Assembly (NCBI GenBank): GCA_946887065.1
Contig: CAMPKL010000129.1
Location: 1-8,340 of the forward strand
From: an uncultured Bryobacterales bacterium
Lineage (GTDB): Bacteria; Acidobacteriota; Terriglobia; Bryobacterales; UBA6623
Direction of reading: 5' to 3'
Length of the DNA stretch: 8,340 nucleotides
Shown here: positions 1 to 7,355 of the stretch, piece by piece
Layout: every line of letters starts with the position of its first letter
Numbering within the stretch: position 1 is the stretch's first letter
Position numbers and translations under genes: made by a program
The notes under the pieces: model-generated
Database searches by the model: none
Seen by the model: only the letters and a program-made list of their open reading frames with translations
Told to the model about the DNA's origin: nothing

Positions 1-430
1 GTACACGACAGACCTACTGTCTAGACGCTTCGGACTGCGTCTCGGGCGTACGATCGTCGGCTTTTCAGGCTACTTGATTGCCGGAATAGCCACGATCGCC
101 GCGGCGAACATTCAGAACAATCGTGTGTCGGCCATCACTTTCTCATTCGCGGCGGCGGCTTCCATGTTCACGCTTGCTCCCAGTTGGGCTACGTGTATCG
201 ACATCGGGGGCCGTTACGCGGGCGTGCTGAGCGCTGCGATGAATACGTCGGGAAATCTCGGGGGGTTCATGAGTCCCATCATCGCGGCGTTTATCGTCGA
301 AACCTGGGGCGACTGGTCTATCGCACTCATCGTGCTGGCCGCCTTATACCTGGTGGCGGCTGTCTGTTGGTTGTTCATACGGCCTGACCGGCCGATTGAA
401 AGGCCAGCCTTGCAAGCGGAGATCCACTGA
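1..430 (+). CDS. MFS transporter, C-terminal part (partial, start lies before the window)
   Basis: The reading frame is open from base 2 to the TGA at 428-430, giving about 142 residues of C-terminal sequence. It starts in a cytoplasmic loop (LLSRRFGLRLGR) that resembles the conserved basic loop between helices 8 and 9 of the major facilitator superfamily. About four hydrophobic segments follow, which would be helices 9-12. The stretch with WATCIDIGGRYAG and then MNTSGNLGG...P is typical of the anion:cation symporter branch, which includes hexuronate, glucarate and phthalate carriers. The protein ends in a short charged tail. It would import an organic anion across the inner membrane using an ion gradient, but the substrate cannot be told from this fragment. 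An in-frame TTG at 74 is only an internal leucine, because the frame continues upstream to the window edge. A hairpin 19 bases after the stop probably ends its transcript. Family call is firm; subfamily is likely. Confidence 0.85.
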   Translation, partial: YTTDLLSRRFGLRLGRTIVGFSGYLIAGIATIAAANIQNNRVSAITFSFAAAASMFTLAPSWATCIDIGGRYAGVLSAAMNTSGNLGGFMSPIIAAFIVETWGDWSIALIVLAALYLVAAVCWLFIRPDRPIERPALQAEIH

Positions 431-449
431 CACGTTACAATGCGCCCTA

Positions 450-472
450 GGACCCTGGTTCCGCCAGGGTTC
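450..472 (+). terminator. Terminator-like hairpin after the MFS gene
   Basis: ACCCTGG at 452-458 pairs with CCAGGGT at 464-470 around a 5-base loop (TTCCG). The stem can be extended by a G-T and a G-C pair to 450-472. It begins 19 bases after the MFS stop codon and nearly 200 bases before the next gene, which is where a terminator should be. It is not followed by a clear run of T, so it is not a textbook intrinsic terminator. It may instead stabilise the mRNA 3' end. Confidence 0.4.
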
Positions 473-656
473 CTGCCCTGTCCGTTCGCTCGTACATCAC
501 GGCGGGCTTGATGTCGTCCGGGCATTCGAGAAAGCCATCTTGGCCGTGACCGTGCCGTCGTTGCGTCCCCTCGTATTAGCCCTTGCCTGCGGCGCAGCGC
601 GCGAAGAAAGCAGTGAGCACGGCGTGTAACTAGACGCGGAGGTTTCCGGTCTTAGC

Positions 657-663
657 AGGAAGG
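657..663 (+). promoter_or_regulatory. Ribosome binding site for the efflux adaptor
   Basis: AGGAAGG lies 6 bases before the ATG at 670. This strong Shine-Dalgarno match supports that start. It also fits the protein, which then begins with a complete lipoprotein signal peptide. The rest of the 431-669 gap holds no gene I can support and no promoter I would call with confidence. Confidence 0.7.
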
Positions 664-669
664 CAAACG

Positions 670-1911
670 ATGAGAACTCTGGGGCTGGGTACACGCGAGG
701 GCAGGCTGCTTGCCCTGGTCGCGATTGCATTGGTTTTACTGGCGGCGAGCGGCTGTCAAGGGGGTAACCCCGGGGCCGCTGCGGCGAATGCGGCGGAAAC
801 ATCGACTTCCGAGCGCGCAGCTCAGCCGGTGCAAGTCATCACTCCCATCAAGGAACAGGTGCCGCGGACGATCGAGGCGACGGGAACTCTGGCGGCTCAG
901 GACCAAGTGGATCTGGCCATGAAAGTTCCTGGGCGCGTCGCCGAACTGTTGGTGGATCTGGGCGATCACGTGGCGAAAGGCCAGCGCCTTGCCCGGCTCG
1001 ATCCGACGGATCTAGACTTGGCGGTGCGGCAGGCAGTCGCGGCGTTGGAGCAGGCCCGGGCCCGCCTGGGGCTGCCCCAAAAGGGAGAAGACGACCGGGT
1101 CAGCGTGGAAGAGACCCCGCTGGTTCGCCAAGCCGAAGTGATGCTCAACGACGCCAGGCTTAAGCGGGACCGGGCCCAGCAGATGTTCGATCAAGAACTG
1201 ATACCCCGGGCCGATTACGACACAGCCATCGCCCAATTCCAAGTGGCGGAGAGCCGCTATCACGAATCGGTGGAGGAGATACGAAACCGGCAGGCCATGC
1301 TGGCCCAGCGGCGTTCGGAACTGCAATTAGCTGTCCAAATGCGGTCCTACGCGGATCTGGTTTCTCCCATCGACGGCGCGGTGTTGGACCGCCAGGTGTC
1401 AGTCGGTCAATATCTGCCCGGCGGGGCGCCGGTCGTGACCATTGTCCGCATCCATCCGCTACGGCTGCGGTTGCCGATCCCAGAGCGGGCTGCTTCCGAG
1501 GTGCATGCGGGGCAGAAGGTGCTAGTGCGGGTCGACCAGGACGCGACGACGTATGAGGGGCGGATCTCGCGGATCAGTCCGGCGATTGATCCGACGAACC
1601 GGACGCAGATGATTGAAGCCGAAGTACCCAATCCCAATGGACTTCTGCTTCCGGGCGCATTTGCGCGCGCGGAAGTTGTCACAATAGCCGCGGAACCCGC
1701 TCTATTCGTGCCGGCATCGTCATTAGTTACGTTTGCAGGTATTCAAAAAGTGTTGACCATAGAAGACGGACGCGTCGCGGAGAAGCCGGTTCAAACGGGG
1801 CGAACGACGGACGACCGGATCGAAATTACGGCGGGGCTCGAAGCGAGCGATCAAGTCATCATCGAGCCGGGAGTACTTGCCGCAGGCCAGCTTGCTGTTG
1901 CGGCTCAATAG
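670..1911 (+). CDS. RND efflux pump periplasmic adaptor (membrane-fusion lipoprotein)
   Basis: This 413-residue protein is the membrane-fusion subunit that links an RND permease to an outer-membrane channel. Residues 1-29 form a lipoprotein signal: basic residues, a hydrophobic stretch (about 13-26), then the lipobox-like AASGC with Cys29 as the likely lipidated residue. A flexible Ala/Gly/Ser-rich linker follows (about 30-52). The first half of the barrel-sandwich (lipoyl-like) domain is near 72-111 (GRVAELLVDLGDHVAKGQRL). A long alpha-helical hairpin rich in Gln, Arg and Glu spans about 113-222. The second lipoyl half is near 228-255 (SPIDGAVLDRQVSVGQYL), and the beta-barrel and membrane-proximal domains make up the rest. 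The length is usual for the AcrA/MdtA/MexA type. The permease gene starts 18 bases downstream, so the two are surely one operon. The family is certain; the exported substrate is unknown. Confidence 0.95.
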   Translation: MRTLGLGTREGRLLALVAIALVLLAASGCQGGNPGAAAANAAETSTSERAAQPVQVITPIKEQVPRTIEATGTLAAQDQVDLAMKVPGRVAELLVDLGDHVAKGQRLARLDPTDLDLAVRQAVAALEQARARLGLPQKGEDDRVSVEETPLVRQAEVMLNDARLKRDRAQQMFDQELIPRADYDTAIAQFQVAESRYHESVEEIRNRQAMLAQRRSELQLAVQMRSYADLVSPIDGAVLDRQVSVGQYLPGGAPVVTIVRIHPLRLRLPIPERAASEVHAGQKVLVRVDQDATTYEGRISRISPAIDPTNRTQMIEAEVPNPNGLLLPGAFARAEVVTIAAEPALFVPASSLVTFAGIQKVLTIEDGRVAEKPVQTGRTTDDRIEITAGLEASDQVIIEPGVLAAGQLAVAAQ

Positions 1912-1929
1912 GGATACTAGGCTCTCTTC

Positions 1930-4900
1930 ATGTTCAAGTTCGTAGACATATGCATTAAGCGGCCCGTATTTGCGGCGATGATCATCCTGGCCCTGGTGGT
2001 GGTCGGAGCATCGAGCTATTTCCGGCTGGGAGTGGACCGTTTTCCGGAAGTGGATCTGCCGACGGTCGCGGTGCGCACGATCCTGCCGGGCGGTTCGCCG
2101 GAAGAAGTTGAGTCGCTGATCTCCGACGTGATCGAAGAAGCGGTTAACACGGTGGAAGGCATACGCGAACTGCGCTCCATCCGCGCGCAGGGCAGCTCGG
2201 TAATCATTGCGACTTTCGATCTGAGCCGGGATATCGACGTAGCCGCCCAGGACGTTCGTGATCGCGTGGCGACTGTGCTCCGGCTGCTGCCGGCCGATGT
2301 GGAGCCGCCTTTCATTTCGAAGTTCAATAACGAAAACTCGCCCGTCCTCTCGATTGCCCTAGCCGGTGATCGCTCGGTGCGCGAATTGACGGAAATCGCG
2401 GACAAGGTCGTGAAACCGCAACTGGAGCGCTCCCTCGGAGTCGGGGAGGTCCAAATCGTGGGAGGCCTGGAGCGGGCCATCAATATATGGGCCGATGCCG
2501 ACCGATTGTCCGCATACCGACTGCCCATCACGACGGTCGCTGATGCCTTGATCCGTCAGAACTCCGACATACCGGGCGGAAACGTGACGTCGGGGGGGCG
2601 CGAGGAGACGCTTCGCACGATCGGCAGGATCGTCGATCCCAAGGACTTCAACGAGCTGGTCATCGCGACGGTGAATGGATCGCCGATCCGCGTGGCGGAT
2701 ATCGGCTATGCGGAGGACGGCACAAAGGAACAACGTTCGCTCGCGCGATTGAACGGGCAGCCCACGGTCATGCTAGCCATCCGCAGGCAGTCCGGGGCCA
2801 ATACCGTGGCGGTAATCGACGACGTCAAGGCGAACTTGGCGGCGCTCCAGAGCCAACTGCCCGCGGGAGTCCGGGCGGAGGTTATTCAAGACCAGTCGCG
2901 CTACATCAAGGCGGCGCTTCACGAGATCAACACCCATCTGGTCTTGGGGAGTATTCTGGCCTGCCTGGTGGTGCTGCTGTTCATGAGGAGTTGGCGCAGC
3001 ATGATCATTGCCGGCATAGCGATTCCGTCATCGGTGATCGCCACGTTCGGAATGATGGAGTTGCTGGATTTCACGCTCAACAGCGTGACGATGCTGGCCC
3101 TTGTTCTGATGGTCGGAATCGTCATTGATGACGCCATCGTGGTGTTGGAGAACATCTTCCGCTTTGTCGAAGAGAAGCACATGAACCCATTCGACGCGGC
3201 TAGCGAAGCGACGCGCGAGATCGGGTTCGCGGTACTCGCCACCACGTTGAGTTTGGTCGTGATCTTCGTGCCGGTGTCGTTCATGTCGAGCGTTTCCGGA
3301 CGGTTCCTGTACCAGTTCGGCATAACGGCTGCCGTTGCAATCGTCGTCAGCCTGCTGGTTTCGTTCACCTTGACGCCGATGATGAGTGCGCGGCTGCTGC
3401 GGGTCGAGGATGCCAGTCTGGGGCACGGCTCCGCATCGAGGAAAGGGTTCTACGCGGTGATCGATCGCGCGTATACGAAGATGCTGGCATTTTCGATGCG
3501 GCACAGATTGGCCGTGGCAGGTCTAGCTTTGACGGTGGTCCTCACGTCGATCCCTCTCTACCAATCCGTTCGCCAAGAATATATTCCTAGCGACGTGGAT
3601 GAGGCCGAATTTGAGATCCGTGTTAGCGGACCCGAGAGCGCCAGCGTGGAAGCGATGGACGAAGTCATGCGCGCCATCGAGCAAGACCTGAGGGAAACGC
3701 GCGGGGTTCGCAGCGTCTTCTCGGAAATCGGCGGCGGTTTTCTCGGCGGCGTCAACCAGGGCAGCGCCTATGTCCAGGTTGCTCCTCATGAAGAACGACT
3801 GTTCTCGTTTTCGCGACTGTTGAAGAGCATTGCTCAAGGCGATCCGATGGCCGCGTTCCGGGGCAATTATTCCACGCGGGACGTGATGATGGACGTTCGA
3901 GCAAAAATCGCCAAGTACCCGGATTTGCGCGCGTCCGTATCCAATCCGCAATCCTTTAACATTGGCGGCGGACGCTTCGATATCGATTTCGTCATTCGCG
4001 GACCGGAATTGGAGCGTCTGGCCGAGTATGCCGAGGAACTTCGCAAGCGATCGCAAGAACTCGGCGGGATTCTGGATGCGGATACCACTTTGAAGTTGAC
4101 GCGTCCGGAACTGCGGGTGGAAATCGACAAGAAGCGGGCGGCCGACCTGGGAGTCTCCACCGCGGACGTGGCGCGTTCTCTTCGGCTCATGGTAGGGGGC
4201 GACGAGGAAGTCACGCGCTTCCGCGATGAGAGCGTGAACGAAGATTACGACGTACAACTGCGACTGCTGCAGAAGTATCGAGATCGCCAGGACACGATTT
4301 CGCATCTTAACGTGCCTACGCAAAGCGGAGGTCTCGTGCGGCTCGATAGCCTGGTGAAAATCGTTCCCGCCACCAGCCCATCGCGTATTGACCGGCTTGA
4401 CCGCCAGCGCCAGGCGAGTCTGCGCGCATCGATCGGTCCCGGCTTCGCCTTGGCCGACCGGCTGGAGGCTTTGAGAGCGGCGGCCGCGGATATGAATATG
4501 CCCGCCGCCTACAGTACGAGCGTTTCGGGCAAGGGGCGCGAAATGGAGCGCACCGGCCGGGAATTTCTACTCGCTTTCGCGCTGTCGATCGCTTTCATGT
4601 ACATGATCTTGGCTTCACAATACGAGAGCTTGATCCACCCGCTGACGATTCTATTGTCACTGCCGATCTCTATTCCGTTCGCTCTATTCTCTCTGTGGGC
4701 GACGGACAACACATTGAACCTGTATTCCGCGCTTGGGGTACTGGTGCTGTTCGGCGTCGTGAAGAAGAACGCGATTCTCCAGATCGATCACATGAACCGA
4801 TTGCGGGCACGAGGCATGGAGCGTTATGCAGCGATCATCCAGGGCAATCGCGACCGTCTTAGGCCCATCCTGATGACGACCCTCGCCCTAGTTGCGGGAA

Positions 4901-5184
4901 TGGCGCCGTTGGCCTTGGGAACCGGCCCAGGCGCGGAGGAGCGGCGCGCAATCGCGGTAGTCGTCATCGGCGGGCAAAGTCTTTCGCTGGGGCTGACTTT
5001 GTTGGTTACTCCGGTGGCCTATTCACTGTTCGACGATATTCGGAATCGCAGGCGACGCAAACCAGAATATTCCGAACTCGGCGAGATCGATGCCGTCCCT
5101 GAAGACATGGGAGCGGAAGAAGAGCAGCAAGAGGCGGCTGCTCGCGAAGCGCTCGCACGATCAGAAAGGCTGCCGCAAACATAG
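1930..5184 (+). CDS. RND efflux pump inner-membrane permease (HAE1-like, AcrB/MdtB type)
   Basis: This 1084-residue protein is the proton-driven permease of a tripartite exporter. It begins with a typical N-terminal FVDICIKRPVFA motif and helix 1 (about 11-30). The first large periplasmic loop follows, then helices 2-7 (about 335-535), a second periplasmic loop, and helices 8-12 (about 875-1033). The proton-relay residues are present: Asp400-Asp401 in GIVIDDAIVVLENI, and Lys946 in VVKKNAILQ, matching AcrB D407/D408/K940. The RLRPILMTT motif, which carries the conserved helix-11 region, is also intact, so the pump should be active. The protein is somewhat longer than AcrB (1049 residues). Much of the excess is a charged C-terminal cytoplasmic tail of about 50 residues. 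No strong ribosome site precedes the ATG, which fits translation coupled to the adaptor gene. No outer-membrane factor gene follows. The substrate cannot be predicted; the DD/K relay argues against a heavy-metal (CusA) type only weakly. Confidence 0.96.
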   Translation: MFKFVDICIKRPVFAAMIILALVVVGASSYFRLGVDRFPEVDLPTVAVRTILPGGSPEEVESLISDVIEEAVNTVEGIRELRSIRAQGSSVIIATFDLSRDIDVAAQDVRDRVATVLRLLPADVEPPFISKFNNENSPVLSIALAGDRSVRELTEIADKVVKPQLERSLGVGEVQIVGGLERAINIWADADRLSAYRLPITTVADALIRQNSDIPGGNVTSGGREETLRTIGRIVDPKDFNELVIATVNGSPIRVADIGYAEDGTKEQRSLARLNGQPTVMLAIRRQSGANTVAVIDDVKANLAALQSQLPAGVRAEVIQDQSRYIKAALHEINTHLVLGSILACLVVLLFMRSWRSMIIAGIAIPSSVIATFGMMELLDFTLNSVTMLALVLMVGIVIDDAIVVLENIFRFVEEKHMNPFDAASEATREIGFAVLATTLSLVVIFVPVSFMSSVSGRFLYQFGITAAVAIVVSLLVSFTLTPMMSARLLRVEDASLGHGSASRKGFYAVIDRAYTKMLAFSMRHRLAVAGLALTVVLTSIPLYQSVRQEYIPSDVDEAEFEIRVSGPESASVEAMDEVMRAIEQDLRETRGVRSVFSEIGGGFLGGVNQGSAYVQVAPHEERLFSFSRLLKSIAQGDPMAAFRGNYSTRDVMMDVRAKIAKYPDLRASVSNPQSFNIGGGRFDIDFVIRGPELERLAEYAEELRKRSQELGGILDADTTLKLTRPELRVEIDKKRAADLGVSTADVARSLRLMVGGDEEVTRFRDESVNEDYDVQLRLLQKYRDRQDTISHLNVPTQSGGLVRLDSLVKIVPATSPSRIDRLDRQRQASLRASIGPGFALADRLEALRAAAADMNMPAAYSTSVSGKGREMERTGREFLLAFALSIAFMYMILASQYESLIHPLTILLSLPISIPFALFSLWATDNTLNLYSALGVLVLFGVVKKNAILQIDHMNRLRARGMERYAAIIQGNRDRLRPILMTTLALVAGMAPLALGTGPGAEERRAIAVVVIGGQSLSLGLTLLVTPVAYSLFDDIRNRRRRKPEYSELGEIDAVPEDMGAEEEQQEAAAREALARSERLPQT

Positions 5185-5209
5185 GGCTGACGCTCGCAGC
5201 CGTTGGCTG
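5185..5209 (+). repeat. Short overlapping inverted repeats just after the permease stop
   Basis: GGCTG (5185-5189), CAGCC (5197-5201) and GGCTG (5205-5209) can form either of two exclusive 5-bp hairpins, with 7-base and 3-base loops. They begin right after the stop codon. No T-run follows, so this is at best a weak 3'-end structure. A further hairpin, CTGCAT-CCG-ATGCAG, lies at 5259-5273 and also lacks a T-run. The rest of the 220-base gap up to 5404 shows no supportable gene. Confidence 0.25.
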
Positions 5210-5404
5210 ACAAGGACCGGGGGGGACGGCGCGGTCCAAGGATGCCCCTGGCGATCCGCTGCATCCGATGCAGTCTGCGAACGAAAAGAAGCCGTCACGA
5301 TCGAGCCACATTCGCGTGCATGGCCCGCGCCTGCTTCGGCACGGCTAGCCTCGTGTCGATGGCAATGGTTTTAACCCGCTGCGTGGGAGTTTGAGGGAAG
5401 AATC

Positions 5405-5884
5405 ATGGAACGCATGGAATTAACCGAGCCTCCGGTCGCGCATACCGCGATGCTCATCCGCAAACCGGTCTCGGAGGTTTTCGAGGCGCTCGTCAATCCG
5501 GCCATCACATCACGGTTCTGGTTTTCCAAAGGGAGTGACCGCTTGGCTGTCGGGAAGGCAGTACGTTGGGATTGGGAGATGTACGATGTTTCCATTGACG
5601 TCACCGCCCAGGAAATTGAACCGAACAAGTCGATCGTCTTCGAATGGCCCGGTTACAGTGGGCCTACTATTGTCAAGTGGAATTTCGGGGTGGTGGATGG
5701 CGGCACATTTGTGGACGTCGAAGAGTCGGGCTGGAGCGGAACAGGCGACCAACTCGTCAAGTTCGTTAGGGAGTCGACGGGCGGGTTTACCTGGACGCTT
5801 GCAGGCATGAAGGCCTTCCTTGAGCACGGCCTGGAACTGAACCTCGTCGCGGACCGATTCCCGAACGGGATCAGCAAGGAATGA
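5405..5884 (+). CDS. SRPBCC family protein (AHSA1-like / activator of Hsp90 ATPase homologue 1-like)
   Basis: This 159-residue soluble protein has the START/Bet v 1-like (SRPBCC) fold that encloses a hydrophobic ligand pocket. Recognisable landmarks are the early strand and helix with KPVSEVFEALVNPAITSRFWF (written here in part: residues 20-40), the WEMY strand near 58, the KSIVFEWPG strand near 78-86, and the long C-terminal helix starting near GGFTWTLAGMKAFLEHG (about 132-148). The length is normal for the family. Members bind lipids or small aromatics, but most bacterial AHSA1-like proteins have no proven reaction, so no substrate is assigned. The start at 5405 is supported by GAGGGAAG at 5393-5400; a second Met codon at 5414 is less well placed. 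The VOC gene begins 42 bases downstream on the same strand. SRPBCC and VOC genes are often neighbours in bacterial stress or detoxification clusters, frequently with an ArsR or ECF regulator, which is not seen here. Confidence 0.88.
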   Translation: MERMELTEPPVAHTAMLIRKPVSEVFEALVNPAITSRFWFSKGSDRLAVGKAVRWDWEMYDVSIDVTAQEIEPNKSIVFEWPGYSGPTIVKWNFGVVDGGTFVDVEESGWSGTGDQLVKFVRESTGGFTWTLAGMKAFLEHGLELNLVADRFPNGISKE

Positions 5885-5926
5885 CAATTAATTTGCTTTA
5901 GCGGGGCACTAAGAGAACACAAAAAC

Positions 5927-6403
5927 ATGACAGCGAAAAACACAATTTGCCTTTGGTTTGATAATGACGCGCATGAGGCGGCTCAATTCTACGCCGCCAC
6001 TTTTCCGGATACTAAAGTAACCGCTGTTCACCAGGCTCCCGCTGACTATCCAGGCGGTAAAAAGGGCGATGAGTTGACGGTGGAGTTCACCGTCGTGGGC
6101 ATACCCTGCATCGGTCTCAACGGCGGACCGACGTTCAAACAAACCGAAGCCTTCTCCTTCCAGATCGCGACGGAAAACCAGGAAGAGACGGACCGTTACT
6201 GGAACGCGATTGTCGGCAATGGCGGCAAGGAAAGCGCGTGCGGTTGGTGCAAGGACCGCTGGGGCCTCTCTTGGCAGATCACTCCGCGAACGCTGATCGA
6301 TGCGCTTGCGGCCGGCGGCGCTGAGGCAAAGCGCGCCTTTGAGGCAATGTTGACGATGACGAAGCTCGACGTTGCGGCGATCGACGCGGCGCGGCGGGGT
6401 TGA
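5927..6403 (+). CDS. VOC family protein, PhnB-like (3-demethylubiquinone-9 3-methyltransferase-like domain)
   Basis: This 158-residue protein matches the PhnB-like branch of the vicinal oxygen chelate fold. Landmarks are the opening ICLWFDNDAHEAAQFYAATF (residues about 7-26), the GIPCIGLNGGP strand near 59-69, and DRWGLSWQI near 117-125, which is the hallmark of the domain. The family's database name refers to ubiquinone methylation, but these proteins are not shown to be methyltransferases, and PhnB itself has no settled role in phosphonate use. VOC proteins include dioxygenases, glyoxalases and antibiotic-resistance proteins, so the reaction is open. The start ATG has only a weak purine-rich sequence (AAGAGA at 5911-5916) before it; the 42-base gap to the SRPBCC gene is AT-rich. 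Likely in one transcript with its upstream neighbour. The fold and subfamily are firm; function is not. Confidence 0.9.
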   Translation: MTAKNTICLWFDNDAHEAAQFYAATFPDTKVTAVHQAPADYPGGKKGDELTVEFTVVGIPCIGLNGGPTFKQTEAFSFQIATENQEETDRYWNAIVGNGGKESACGWCKDRWGLSWQITPRTLIDALAAGGAEAKRAFEAMLTMTKLDVAAIDAARRG

Positions 6404-6517
6404 ACGAAGCCGACGGCAAAGGAGGCGGTGTTCACAGTTATGTTGCCGGCTCCTGGCCCAGGTTGTCACCGCTCAGACTTTCATGACTCAGCGCGTCTGC
6501 CCAGGCTCGCAGCTACC

Positions 6518-6527
6518 ATGACGTCAT
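6518..6527. promoter_or_regulatory. Perfect 10-bp palindrome abutting a start codon
   Basis: ATGACGTCAT reads the same on both strands and ends at the base just before the dioxygenase ATG at 6528. It is flanked by CC...ATGG, which gives a loose further symmetry. It might be a protein-binding operator or only chance. No regulator gene is nearby. The remainder of the 6404-6527 gap shows no clear promoter or terminator. Confidence 0.2.
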
Positions 6528-7322
6528 ATGGAACCGACGCAGTCGTCGTTGATGCCGGCGTATTTCATCGGACACGGCAACCCGATGAATGCGCTGGAGC
6601 GCAATCGCTACACCGAGGCCTGGGCCTCCATCGGGTCATCGGTCACCCGCCCTTCTGCTGTGCTTTGCATCTCGGCGCATTGGTTCGTGGCCGGCGCCGC
6701 GGTTACGGTCAACACGTCGCCGCGAACAATTCACGATTTCGGCGGCTTCCCGCCGGAGTTGTACGCTGTGAAGTATCCCGCGCCCGGCTCACCCCAATTG
6801 GCCCGGCGCGTCCAGCAATTGCTCTCGCCACTGCCAGTCGACATGCAGGAGAGTTGGGGTTTGGACCACGGGACCTGGTCGATCTTGCGGCACGTGTATC
6901 CCAAAGCTGACGTCCCGGTGGTACAGCTCTCAATCGATAGGACCAAGACAGCTCCGTTTCATTTTGAGATTGGCCAAAGGCTTGCGCCGCTCCGCGAAGA
7001 GGGTGTGTTGATCGTCGGCAGCGGCAACCTCGTCCATAACTTACATGCCTACGCTTGGGGCGCCGGTGCGGACGCGCCGCCTTATGATTGGGCGGTCCGT
7101 TTTGAGGAGCGCGCCCGCGGTTTCCTCACCCAGGGAGATTATGCAGCGCTGGTTCAGTATGAGAAGCTCGGCCGGGATGCGCAGCTGTCCATCCCGACGC
7201 CGGACCACTATTTTCCGCTGCTTTACGCCGCGGGAGCGGCGGTAGATGGGGACGAGGTTGAGTTTCCCGCGGCGGGAATTGAAGGCGGGTCCGTCTCCAT
7301 GCTGGCCGTGCGCTTGGGATAG
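6528..7322 (+). CDS. DODA-type extradiol aromatic ring-opening dioxygenase (YgiD-like)
   Basis: This 264-residue protein belongs to the class III extradiol dioxygenase family that includes plant DOPA 4,5-dioxygenase and E. coli YgiD (about 262-271 residues). The enzymes open catechol-type rings with O2 at a metal centre. The expected metal ligands and catalytic residues are visible: His16 in FIGHGNPMN, His51 in ISAHW, His114 in WGLDHGTWS, His170 in GSGNLVHNL and His227 in PTPDHYFP. The conserved YP.PG stretch near 83-87 is also present. The enzyme should therefore be active, but the physiological catechol is unknown, as for most bacterial members. No good ribosome site precedes the ATG at 6528. 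Met9 (codon at 6552) is an alternative start, since many homologues begin near MPA.FIGHG. It lies 124 bases after the VOC gene and 33 bases before the DUF1003 gene, all on one strand. Confidence 0.93.
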   Translation: MEPTQSSLMPAYFIGHGNPMNALERNRYTEAWASIGSSVTRPSAVLCISAHWFVAGAAVTVNTSPRTIHDFGGFPPELYAVKYPAPGSPQLARRVQQLLSPLPVDMQESWGLDHGTWSILRHVYPKADVPVVQLSIDRTKTAPFHFEIGQRLAPLREEGVLIVGSGNLVHNLHAYAWGAGADAPPYDWAVRFEERARGFLTQGDYAALVQYEKLGRDAQLSIPTPDHYFPLLYAAGAAVDGDEVEFPAAGIEGGSVSMLAVRLG

Positions 7323-7355
7323 CCGCGAAGAAACTTTTGAAGGGAAGTACAACAA

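Noticed and set aside
396..629. A 77-codon open frame across the gap after the MFS gene
   Set aside because: It starts inside the MFS gene, crosses the terminator-like hairpin, and has no good ribosome site or recognisable protein features.
3523..4323. A 266-codon open frame on the minus strand inside the RND permease gene
   Set aside because: It lies wholly opposite a clear, conserved coding sequence, has no recognisable domain, and is rich in Arg and His as is usual for shadow frames in GC-rich genes.
5259..5273. CTGCAT-CCG-ATGCAG hairpin considered as an intrinsic terminator of the efflux operon
   Set aside because: The stem is only 6 bp and is followed by mixed purine-rich sequence, not a T-run.
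5090..5394. Two small plus-strand open frames between the permease and the SRPBCC gene
   Set aside because: The products are rich in Arg and Cys with no family likeness, and one overlaps the permease 3' end; no ribosome site supports them.
5881..5912. AT-rich stretch with ATGACA considered as a -35 box for the VOC gene
   Set aside because: No acceptable -10 box lies at the right distance, so a promoter is not supported.
6428..6910. A 160-codon plus-strand open frame that covers the gap before the dioxygenase and the first part of it
   Set aside because: It overlaps the well-supported dioxygenase in another frame, and its translation has no recognisable family features.
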